Assembly (NCBI GenBank): GCA_016706055.1
Contig: JADJKL010000003.1
Span: 1-64,000, forward strand
Length of the DNA stretch: 64,000 nt
Direction: 5' to 3'
Source of the DNA: Chitinophagaceae bacterium
GTDB lineage: Bacteria > Bacteroidota > Bacteroidia > Chitinophagales > Chitinophagaceae
Under the pieces are notes generated by a model. That model was given only the letters and a program-made list of their open reading frames with translations. It had not been told where the DNA came from and did not search any database. This document shows positions 1 through 9,600 of the stretch, one piece after another (positions within the stretch are counted from its first letter, which is position 1; every line of letters begins with the position of its first letter). Made by a program: the position numbers and the translations under genes.

Positions 1-1431
1 GCAAGCCATTCCAACAACAGGATTGGCGCAAGGTGTTCTAATATTTGGAAAATCATTTACCGGGACGATTAAAAGGGCTAATGGTGAATTGCCAATTGAA
101 GTTTGTTCGCTTGGTGATGCAAGTATTACGGAGGCGAAGTAAGTGAAGCATTTCAGTTTGCTGTGTTAAAACAATTGCCGATTATTTATTTAGTGCAGGA
201 TAATGACTGGGGCATAAGTGTAACTGCCGATGAGGCAAGAGCCATGAATGCTTTTGAATTTGCTGCTGGTTTTAAAGGAATGAATAGAGTGCAGGTGGAT
301 GGCAGCGATTTTGAAGCATCTTATTCCGTGATGAAAGATGTTTCAGAATCTGTTCGCAGGGAAAAAACCTTATCTCGTTCATGCACAGGTTCCGTTATTA
401 GGACATCATACAAGTGGCGTAAGAAAAGAATTTTATCGCGGTGATGAAGATTGGACAAAGCATGAGGAGCATGATCCTAATCCAAAACTCAGAAGAAATT
501 AATAGAGAGAAATGTAAGTGAAGAAATAATTGCAGAAGTTGAAAGGGGTAGCTGCTGAATTAGTGGCTGCTGATTTTGCAAAAGCAGTAGCTGCACCTGA
601 GCCAGATCCTTCAACAATCGAGGATCATATATTTGCTCCAACACCTGTAACAGAAGAAAAGGAGAAAGAAGCCCTGCGGGAAAAGAAAAATAGTGATGGT
701 GGATGCTGCTTTATTTGCAGTGAGAGAATTAATGGAAAAACATCCGGAAGCAATTTTATATGGACAAGATGTAGGGAAAAGATTAGGTGGTGTATTCCGT
801 GAGGCTGCAACACTGGGCGAAATGTTTGGCGACCATAGAGTCTTTAATACAGCTATTCAAGAAGCCTATGTTGTTGGCTCTACTGTTGGTATGAGTGCAG
901 TTGGATTAAAGCCAATTGTAGAAGTACAGTTTGCAGATTATATCTATCCGGGTTTTAATCAACTGGTAACGGAAGTTTCTAAAAGCTGTTATCTCAAGTT
1001 TACTGCCGTTTGGCAAAGCCAATATTGTAGTTGAAGCATCTGCTGATTCTATTGACAACGGCGAAAGCTGTGTAGTGATTACTTATGGAATGGGAGTGTA
1101 TTGGGCGAAAGCAGCAGCAAAGAATTTTAATGACCAAGTAGAAGTGGTTGACTTGCGAACCTTATTTCCTCTAGATGAAGAATTAATTTTTGCAAGGGTG
1201 AAAGCACATGGGAAATGCTTGATACTTACGGAAGAACAACAAAATAATTCTTTTGCTGAAGCATTAGCCGGAAGAATTTCAAAAAACTGTTTTCAATTTT
1301 TAGATGCACCGGTGGAAGTGTTGGGTGCATTAAATACTCCTGCTGTACCGATGAATATGGGATTAGAGAAGGCGATGTTGCCGGATGGGGAGAAAGTGGC
1401 AACAGTTTTGAAACAATTACTTAATTCCTGA
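1..1431 (+). pseudogene. Decayed fused 2-oxoacid dehydrogenase E1 (alpha+beta), 5' end outside window
   Basis: This is the remnant of a fused E1 component of a branched-chain 2-oxoacid (2-oxoisovalerate-type) dehydrogenase, the thiamine-diphosphate decarboxylase. Alpha-subunit sequence can be followed by switching frames: GDASITE near 112-140, then QDNDWGISV near 196-222. Beta-subunit sequence follows from about 693 (GQDVGKRLGG, FNTAIQEAYVVG, VEVQFADYIYPGFNQLVTE). At least five single-base frame changes are needed, near 138, 335, 500, 545 and 685. In addition, roughly 100 beta codons are missing around position 990, where the FNQLVTE region runs directly into the LPFGKANIVVEA segment. The C-terminal piece 1075-1431 (ITYGMGVYWAKAAA onward) is intact to its stop. 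The internal deletion points to real decay or a mis-join rather than base-calling error alone. A second, better-preserved E1 lies at 53.9-56.3 kb. Confidence 0.8.
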
Positions 1432-1517
1432 AAATGATCAATTGATTTTGGTATTCTATAAAGAACGAATTATAATTCTTCAAACAGTTTTGTGTGGTTA
1501 AAAATAGGGTTGCTATT

Positions 1518-2417
1518 TTAATGAACATTTGTAGTAAGAAAAGCTTGAATTTTATTAAAGGCGTCTGTATATGTTGCAGGACTCCAATCATCGCCATGGT
1601 GCAAGCCATTATATAACACATACTGATTTGCGACACCCATAGTTGTTAACTTATTTTTTAATGGTAAAGATTGTGTATTGGCATTTACCAAAGGGTCTAA
1701 ACTTCCTTGTAAAATTATAGTAGGTGAACTTGTTGCTGAAACATAGGTTAAAGGACTTGAAGATGAATATAGAGCAGCGTTTGTAATAGGAGTTCCATTT
1801 AATAAAAGTTCCAGTAGAGCTATTGGGTAAGCCCTGGATTGTTGTATAAATCTGGCATATCGGTTGGGCCAAAAAATCAACTACTGCTTTTATTTTTACT
1901 GGGTTTGTATATTTATATGCATGCAATAAAGAAAGATGCCCGCCTGCACTAGCTCCCATCAGTACGTATTTATCACTTATAAGATAATCTGCCCGATTAT
2001 TATAAATGAAATCTACTGCGGTCTTTATATCCAGTTCTTGTGTGGGAAATGGATTATTTGCAGGTAAAGCACCTAGGCGATAATTAATATTAAAATGGCA
2101 TAGTTTGGAAACCGCTTATTTAAAGTGTCAATAAGAGCGGAGCTAAAATCAGTTTTGTCGCCGCTAGTCCAACCGCCACCATGAATTAAAATAAGCACTT
2201 TAGTATTAGTGGCAGTTCTGTTTGCAGGTAAATAAATATCCATCTTTTGTTGAGCATCTGTACCATACGCAACATTCAACATGTTTTTTTTGTGCGACCG
2301 TGTTGTTATTATCATTTTTAGAACAGGAACTTAGTAATAGCAGGGTTGCCGCTATAAAAGCAAAGAAAGTTTAAGGGTTTTGAAGAATCGGGCATGCTTA
2401 AAGGTAAGCATCTTCAT
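1518..2417 (-). CDS. Alpha/beta-hydrolase lipoprotein, acetyl-esterase/lipase type (frameshifted)
   Basis: This is probably a secreted or outer-membrane-anchored carboxylesterase of the Aes/BD-FAE kind. Conceptual translation across frames gives, in order: a short hydrophobic leader ending in LLLLSSC (a lipobox), the oxyanion-hole motif HGGGW, the nucleophile elbow GASAGG, a catalytic Asp in GSLDPLV and a catalytic His in HHGDDW. The catalytic triad is therefore complete. The coding sense is spread over three frames with breaks near 2355, 2290, 2075 and 1850, mostly at short homopolymers. About 300 residues fits the family. The start is the ATG at 2417 (a second ATG is at 2411). The gene is transcribed toward the decayed E1. 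Substrate is unknown. The frame breaks could be sequencing errors, since every key residue is conserved. Confidence 0.75.
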
Positions 2418-2471
2418 TACTTTTTATTAAGAAAAAGGAAGAATTAACAGATTAGATTTTGCAGTGTTTTA

Positions 2472-2964
2472 TCAAGGGATAGAATTAGTCCCTTCAAAAT
2501 CAAATTTCTTCTTTCTATAATTAAGGTATAGTGTGACACGGAGCTTGTATAATCCGTATAATATCAGCAGATGAAAAATCATCATCAATATATAACAGAC
2601 CAATTGGATGAAGAATGAAAAAGGCAATCCTGACCAAGGTAGCCCAAGGCCATTTCGAATTGCATTAATGGATTTTAATTCTGAGAAAATTAATCCAAAC
2701 AGAAAAGCGGTCAATAAAAAATTGATAATGAACAGCCGATTGAAAGTCTTTTTGTCTTTACCATCAATTGGTTCATCAGGGTATAGTTTTTAAATATTTG
2801 TAATCCAAAAAGAGGCCAGCCACATAATAAGAATATACGCAACGGAATAAAGGAAAAAATAAAAAGGGTGAGTTGAGTGAAAATTGCAAAAGAGATACGA
2901 TTCCATGCAAGCCAGCTAACATTAACTGCAAACAACAACAAACTTGAAAGAATTTCCAATTCAC
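2472..2964 (-). CDS. Small multi-pass membrane protein of unknown function (frameshifted)
   Basis: I do not recognise this protein. The reading frame from about 2964 encodes very hydrophobic segments (SLLLFAVNVSWLAW, FTQLTLFIFSFIPLRIFLLCGW), then a polar linker near LMVKTK. After a one-base shift near 2745 it continues with LFIINFLLTAFLFGLIF, IQLVCYILMMIFHLLILYGLY and a basic tail. That makes about four transmembrane helices in roughly 160 residues, consistent with an inner-membrane protein. A GTG at 2964 is a possible start, but the first few codons are also out of frame with what follows. It lies immediately downstream of the 2966-3351 gene on the same strand and may be co-transcribed with it. 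No catalytic motif is visible. Confidence 0.5.
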
Positions 2965-2965
2965 A

Positions 2966-3351
2966 TTATTGATTTAATTTGTCACAATTACATGTGTCAA
3001 CTATTACCAGCGGGTAGAGTTTGAGGTCTTTATAAATTTCAAATTTAAAACTTCCAGCTTCTTTAACAAGAGAATCTCCGTTATTGATAACTCCATTTAA
3101 GCCCTTTAGGAAAATCGGGTTAGTGTATTTTTCACCAGTTGTAAAACGAATAACAAATGCTTTTACGTTAATATCATTGTCCATGTAATTATTTTCTACA
3201 ACTCCATTGATCTTTCTTTGCATTTCCTCTTTGCACTCTACAATAGTTTTTCTTCACTTTTACAACTTGCATATTTATTAAAATAAAAATAAGCAATGCA
3301 AATAGCAAAAGAAAGTATTGTTTTTGTTGAGTTATGTATGTTTAGAGTCAT
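2966..3351 (-). CDS. Hypothetical membrane-anchored protein (frameshifted)
   Basis: No family is recognised. From the ATG at 3351 the sequence gives a short N-terminus, a hydrophobic stretch (TILSFAICIAYFYF), then CKSEEK. A one-base shift near 3245 is needed to join it to the rest of the reading frame, which runs from about MQRKINGVVENN to a stop at 2966. The C-terminal 85 residues are soluble-looking and include FVIRFTTGEKYTNP and a terminal VDTCNC. The layout suggests a single N-terminal membrane anchor or uncleaved signal with a periplasmic domain. It is followed two bases later by a multi-pass membrane protein on the same strand, so the two may form a pair. Function is unknown. Confidence 0.45.
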
Positions 3352-3359
3352 AGCTATTT

Positions 3360-5188
3360 CTAGCTTTTCAAATTCAATTTTATCTGTAACTCCTCAAATT
3401 GCTTCTCATCAATCGTAGCCGGTGCATCTAGCATCACATCTCTTCCGCTATTATTTTTTGGAAAAGCAATAAAGTCACGGATACTTTCGCTGCCGCCAAG
3501 GATAGCACAAAGGCGATCGAACCCAAAAGCAATACCACCATGTGGTGGAGCACCATATTCAAATGCACCGAGCAGGAAACCAAATTTGTGTAGCTGCTCT
3601 TCTTCATCCATTCCCAGAGCTGCAAACATTTTTTCCTGTAATTCTCTTTGGTAAATACGGATAGAACCACCACCAATTTCATTACCATTTAATACCATAT
3701 CATAAGCATTGGCTTTGATGTTGGCATAAGAATGTTTTAAATATTCAGCAGCATTTTCTATGACCGGATTGTTATTAATCATCGTTTCTATCTGTGTTGG
3801 CTTTGGCGAAGTGAACGGATGATGACGGGCTACCCAGCGGTTGCCTTCTTCATCATATTCAAATAAGGGGAAATCTAAAACCCACAGCAATTTGAATTCA
3901 TCTTCTTTTCTTAATCCTAATCTTGTTGCCATTTCCATCCGCAGATCGCTGATGGCTTTTCTTGTTCTTTCTTCTGCACCAGCAAGAATTAAAACAAGGT
4001 CGCCTGCTTTTGCATTTGTAGCATCAGCAATTGCTTTTAATTTATCTTCTGAGTAAAACTTATCTACGCTGCTTTTATAAGTACCGTCTGCATTCACTTT
4101 TATAAATACCAATCCTTTCATTCCTATCTGCGGACGTTTCACCCATTCAGTCAGTTCATCTGTTTGCTTGCGGCTGTATTCGCTACAACCGGGTACTGCT
4201 ATTGCGACAACTGTTTCTGCTTCATCAAAAACTTTAAAATCAACTCCATTAATTAGTGCAGCATTATCTTGTTTGTCAACATAAACAGTTGAAGGCTTTT
4301 CAGGTTCAGCACTTTCATATCAAAACGAATATCTGGTTTATCGTTGCCCATAATTCCACATGGCATCTTCCCAGGTCATTCGTTCTACAGTTTCTGTGTA
4401 GTCAATTCCTTTTACATCTTTGAAAATGGATTTTACCATTCCTTCAAACATGTTTAGAATATCTTCTGCTCTACAAAAGCCATTTCACAGTCAATCTGTG
4501 TAAATTCAGGTTGACGATCCGCTCTCAAATCTTCATCACGGAAACATTTTACAATCTGGTAATAACGATCATAACCACTTACCATTAATAATTGCTTAAA
4601 TGTTTGTGGAGATTGAGGAAGTGCATAAAACTGCCCGGGATTCATTCTGCTCGGCACTACAAAATCTCTTGCACCCTCTGGTGTGGATTTAATTAAGAAA
4701 GGAGTTTCAATATCCATGAAACCCTGATTGTGTAAATAATTTCTGGCAGCACGGTTTACAGCATAACGCAGTTCAATATTTTTCTTAACAGGATTTCTCC
4801 GAAGATCCATGAAACGGTATTTCATCCGCAGATCATCGCCACCATCTGTTTTGTCTTCTATTGTAAAAGGAGGTACTGCTGATTTGTTTAATATCTTAAA
4901 AGAGGTAACTGTAATTTCTATATCCCCTGTAGGAATGTTTGAGTTTTTATTGCTGCGTTCATTTACTGTTCCGGTTGCTTGTAATACAAACTCTCTACCT
5001 AAAGGATTTTCTTCGAGTTGTTTGTTCAACTCTTCGCCAAACAACAATTGAGTGATGCCATATCTATCACGGAGATCAATAAAAGTAATGGCGCCAAATT
5101 TTCTTACGGTCTGTACCCAACCGGCAAGGGTTGTTTCAGTTCCTTTATTTGCTAATCGTAATTCGCCACAAGTGTGAGTTCTGTACAT
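3360..5188 (-). CDS. aspS: Aspartate-tRNA ligase (frameshifted)
   Basis: This cytosolic class IIb aminoacyl-tRNA synthetase charges tRNA-Asp. The N-terminal 244 residues contain the OB-fold anticodon-binding domain (GWVQTVRKFGAITFIDLRDR) and catalytic motif 2 (FRDEDLRADRQPEFTQID). The C-terminal 260 residues contain the end of the bacterial GAD insertion and motif 3 (GIAFGFDRL), followed by the usual ending AFPKNNSGRDVMLDAPA. The 310 bases between the two open stretches (4143-4453) still encode AspRS sequence in shifted frames, for example the MFEGMVKSIF and DKPDIRFDMK regions. Total length, about 609 codons, is normal. Because aspS is normally essential and all motifs are conserved, sequencing error is a likelier cause of the breaks than true inactivation. 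A consensus promoter lies 68 nt upstream. Confidence 0.93.
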
Positions 5189-5255
5189 GATACTTGAAAA
5201 TTTAATTGATTTGCTGTTAAGGGTTTATGACTAATAAAACCCCACCAGATGGCGG

Positions 5256-5288
5256 CAAAGATAAGATAAATGCCCGCCGGCTTGCAAA
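5256..5288 (-). promoter_or_regulatory. Bacteroidota-type promoter of aspS
   Basis: On the minus strand, TTTG (5285-5288) is followed after 21 bases by TATCTTTG (5256-5263). This matches the Bacteroidota sigma consensus TTTG-N19-21-TAnnTTTG. The -7 element continues as TATCTTTGCCG, the same extension seen before secA and tRNA-Glu. It predicts a leader of roughly 60 nt before the aspS ATG. Confidence 0.7.
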
Positions 5289-5464
5289 TTGGCAATCTGT
5301 TCATTAAATTTAGTATCGGATACAAACCCTATTAGAAAGAACCCACTTTAAATCCGTCCGCCATGCTTACCCTTGCCATCATTTATTATATCCGACGTCA
5401 TTTTCTGGAAGTTAAAAGAAGGAAGCAAGTGCTGCTCGCCACATAGCATTCCCTTTCAAAAGGT

Positions 5465-6522
5465 TTATCCTCTCATTAAAATTTTAGTGAAACGACTTAT
5501 GTCGGCTTCGGGCAATACAGGCTTGTTATATAATAGTTGTTCTACCAATTGTTTTGCAAAGTAAGGAGCCAAAGAACAGCCTTTAGTTCCCATGCCGTTT
5601 AAGATTCCGATGTTTGGATGTATTGGATGCAAACCAACGAATGGCCTTCTTTCCAACGTTGCAGGACGAATACCAGCTACATGGTCAACAATTTTATAAG
5701 GAACCTTTAACCACTCTTTTAATAAGGCTTCTGTTTTTTCTTTGAATGCAGGAGTGGGATCGGGGTTGTCAAATTCCCAAGCATAGTTGGAGCCTATCCA
5801 CCACAAGCCTTGTGTAGAAAGCGGAGCCAGCATCATTCCTTTTTATAAATATTTGTAGTGGGAAGATCAGGAATTTCAAGAAGTAGCACTTCTCCTTTAT
5901 TTGGGGCAAGGGAATAGTTTAAAGTAGGGATTGTCGGCACAGCTTGCACCATCACAGAAAATTATCTTCTCAGCAACGATGTCTTTATATTGAATTTTAT
6001 CAGCAGCTATTTTAATTGATCAATTTCAAATTCTTCTTCCAGCAAAAATTCTTTTTCTTTTAATCGGTTTCTCCATGCAGGAAGTAATGAATCAAGATGA
6101 ACTGTGTAAACGGGTTTGATTTCTCCGCAGCCAAAATCATAGTTGAAATTTTTTCTGAAATACTCTTGCTCCGAATATTCAGTTACATAAGCTGCTTTTT
6201 CTTCAACCCTTTGCATAAAGCTTACCCGCATTTGCGGACTGGGAAAAAAGTCAATAATGTTTTTTTGTGAGATGGCAGTGATGCCAAGTTCTTTTCCTAA
6301 TGTTGAATAAGCTGAGTTCGCAAATGGAATAATTTCATCTGCCAGCCATACTTCTACATGTCTTCTTCCAGTAACAGGATTGATGATGCCTGCAGCAATT
6401 CTGGAAGGGGAATTTGAATAGTTTTTATCAATAACGATGAAAGACTTATTTTCTTTTTGGAGATAATAAGAAAGCCATGTCCCACTTATTCCCTGACCTA
6501 TAATAAGATAATCTATATTCAT
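5465..6522 (-). CDS. FAD-dependent oxidoreductase, DadA/glycine-oxidase family (frameshifted)
   Basis: This is a D-amino-acid/glycine-oxidase-like flavoenzyme. The N-terminus MNIDYLIIGQGISGTW is the dinucleotide-binding GxGxxG fold for FAD, followed by SRIAAGIINPVTGRR, typical of the DAO family. The C-terminal part has GLWWIGSNYAWEF, HVAGIRPATLERRP (substrate-site arginine) and GILNGMGTKGCSLAPY (second FAD contact). The coding sense changes frame near 5850-6005, so two open pieces must be joined. The total of about 350 codons is normal. I chose the ATG at 6522 over an upstream in-frame start because the FAD-binding strand begins there and a -7 promoter element ends 4 nt before it. The substrate cannot be told from sequence. 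Confidence 0.8.
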
Positions 6523-6526
6523 ATTG

Positions 6527-6534
6527 CAAAAATA
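6527..6534 (-). promoter_or_regulatory. -7 element (TATTTTTG) abutting a start codon
   Basis: TATTTTTG on the minus strand ends only 4 nt before the ATG of the FAD oxidoreductase. Since transcription in Bacteroidota starts a few bases after this element, the mRNA would be leaderless or nearly so. No TTTG stands at the ideal 19-21 nt distance; the closest is about 25 nt upstream. Confidence 0.5.
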
Positions 6535-6537
6535 GGA

Positions 6538-6600
6538 TTGCCACAAAGACACGAAGGCACAAAGTTTAAAGCTTAGTGACTTTGTGCCTTCGTGGCAAAT
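6538..6600. repeat. Imperfect palindromic intergenic repeat (CACAAAG/ACGAAGG type)
   Basis: The arms are GCCACAAAG...ACGAAGGCACAAAGT on the left and ACTTTGTGCCTTCGTGGCAA on the right. The left arm carries an extra eight bases (AAAGACAC). The element fills almost all of the spacer between the alpha-2-macroglobulin stop and the oxidoreductase start. A related GCAAAG-rich palindrome sits at 23.11-23.18 kb. It can fold as a long hairpin and may also act in transcript termination. Confidence 0.75.
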
Positions 6601-6606
6601 TCCCTT

Positions 6607-9600
6607 TTATTCAACAGTAATTCTTACTCCTTCTGAATGACTCGTAAACTCCGGCGCATACATACACTGAATCGTTGTAACTCCGTTACTGAAATTACCA
6701 GTATGTGTTACGAACAATGGATACTCAAAAACATAAGTCCCTTTTCTCAAATAACTAAAGAAGAAATTAGTACTCGCATCTTTGGTGCTTTCATAATATC
6801 CTAATCCGCCTTGGTATTTATAACTGCTTAATACATTTACTGGTTCCAATGCAGAAGCTCTCATATCTTTCATATGCACATATTCCATGTCTCGATCTAC
6901 ACGGAGTTCTACTCTAACTTTTATTTTCTCACCTACTTTTAATACATCGCCATCTTTTACAGGAGTGATGACTGGCCCACGGTCTGTATTTTTTCAACAA
7001 ACAATTTCTTAACAAGATTCAAAGGAGTTGCTGCAGTTGTTATCTTATCAAGGTCTTCAAAATACTGCCAGTAAACTCCGCCCCATGAAGCCCCCCTGCC
7101 CCCGATGGGGAGTTCTTAGTGATCTAACTTTGACACTTATGCTTCCCATTTGAGAAGTTATTTTGTTGCCTTCTATCACTTTTTTGAAATAGCCAGTTCC
7201 GGCTTCTTGTCCTGCTTCTGTTGATTTAATTGTTGTTGTGCCCAATTTTACTTCAACAAGAGGTTCGCTACTTAACCATTCTGTTCCTTGTAATAATAAT
7301 GCATAACAAGCTTCGGCTGTTGCCTTCGTTGTTTTCCAGTTGTTGGTCTGTTTGTTTTTTAATAACCATGTTCTAAGATCGTCAACTGTTTTTGTGTCTT
7401 TCCCTGCTTCCTGGAAAGCTTCAATTAATAAAGCTTGTGTTTCTATTGGTGCCTGATACCAGAACCATCCATTGGTTTGATCTTTCCAGTACATTCCCAA
7501 CTCTTCATTGTTGATGGAAGTTTCTTTCAGCGATTTAAGAATGGCGACAGGAGTTTTTGCATCATCTGTTCTGTGTAATGCTAATGCAATCATGCCTAGC
7601 ATGTATTTACTTTGCCCAACCCATGTTTGTTGCGTTCTTCCACGGAAATAATTATAAGCCGTCATTGAAGCTGCCGCAATTTTATATTCAGGAAAGAAAC
7701 TTCTCATGTATAAATACTGAATAGTAGTATAACCCGGTGTGTACTTTTTCAGATCTGTTTTAGACTTAATCAGGTTATCGTAATCCTCTTTTATTTTTCT
7801 GTCTAAATAAGGAATGGCAGTTGACAATATTGCTTTCATTTCATCATCCTGCCCTTTTGCAATAGCATTCAATTTTTTCAAGTGACCAATTCCTGTTACA
7901 ATATATTGCGTCATATAACGATCATCCGGTCCGCCGGTAAACCATACAAAACCACCATTGCTGCTTTGCATTTGCTTCAAGCTTTGCATAAGAATTATTT
8001 AACTGCTCACTCATTTTTATCATGTCGAACAGTAAAGCAATATTTCTTTTTTGCTCTGCTTCATTTTTGCCTGCAATACCCATGGTGTTTCTTCCAGCAT
8101 TACTGCTTTCAGTTCCTGGTTCTTTTGCAGATTACTCATCAGCGCAGCGGTATCTTTTATTTTCCATTTATCAAACACTTCTTTAATACGAGGTGATGAA
8201 CTGGAGATATGCGTTGCTAATGAATTCGCATAATACCTGTTCCAAGTTTGTTCTGCACATTCATATGGATACTCCATCAGGTAAGGTAGAGCCTGTACTG
8301 CATACCATGCGGGATTAGAAGTGTATTCCAATGTAAGTGCATAATGCTGTAAGGTTTCACTCTTGCCACTGTTCAGTAATTTGTCAAAACTGAAGTTCTT
8401 TGTTCCTGTTCCTCTCATTGGCAATGGCATTGTCTCTGTTACCAGCATTCTGTTAGTAAGTACAGGTAAAGCATTTTCTTCACCATCGGAATAATTACCA
8501 GCTTTGGCAACAATTCTCCAAACAAGTGCATTGTTAAACTGATAAGGAATTTCAATCGGAAATTTCACCACTTCACTTTGTCCTGCGGCGACGGTGAAAT
8601 ACTGATTAGGAATTACACTGCGGAACTGTCCATCCACCGGTTCATTGGTAGTGGCATCAAATAATTGTAAGGAAACAGTTCCTGTCATTTCTTTATCTGA
8701 CAGGTTTACTATTTTGGAATTGAGATCAATCTTATCACCTTGTCTTAAAAACCTTGGTGGATTCGGCTGCACCATCAATTCTTTTTGTGTAACAATTTCG
8801 TTGGTGCTTGCTCCAAAGGCAGCATCTTTTGTATGCGCCAAAGCCATAAACTTCCATTTGGTTAATGCCTCTGGCATAGTGAATGAAAACTCAATTGCTC
8901 CGGTGCTGTCTGTTTTTAAATCAGGAAGGAAGAAAGCTGTTTCGTTGAAGTTTTTCTGATTTTAACTTCACCTGATTGATTTTCTGTTGTTCATTGTCCG
9001 TTTGATCCGGAACACCATCGGCATCTTTATCAGTTTCTTTTTTGCTTGTCGAGTACCGAGTTCCTTTTTGTCTTGTTACACCTTAATCAGTTAAGCAGCT
9101 TCTCCATTGTTTAGCTTCTATTGCTGTTGGTGGAGCTGGTGGACTCATTTTCATTCATTACTCTGTTCATTTTAAAGTGAACATCTCTAAAGAACCCCAA
9201 TAAGTAAATTGTCATATTTTTTACAACATATTTCCCTGCTGTCTCTTTCTGTTACCAGATAATTGAATTTTCTTTTTTCATTATCTAGCTTGATAAATGA
9301 GTAGTCAACTGCCGATGGAATATTATTATTGTCGTTTTTATCCAACTGATACACAACAAATAGATTATCGGCTGCTGTTCCTAACTCAACGTTTGCGGTT
9401 TCTCCGGGTTCAACAGAAGTTTTTGTATTGCCTAGCCATAAATAATCTGCCCGGTTCAGCTGATTGCTCTTTTCATCAAACAGTTCGATGTATTTTACAT
9501 CTTTTACTATTTCTCCATTCTTATCTTTTGTTTCTATCTCAATAATGTAGAATCCGGGAGTAAAGCTATTATTGCCTATTGCCCATTGCCCATTTGCTTT

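Noticed and set aside
5363..5446. 27-codon plus-strand ORF with hydrophobic start between aspS and the FAD oxidoreductase
   Set aside because: Very short, no promoter element, and the Arg/Lys-rich tail is not distinctive.
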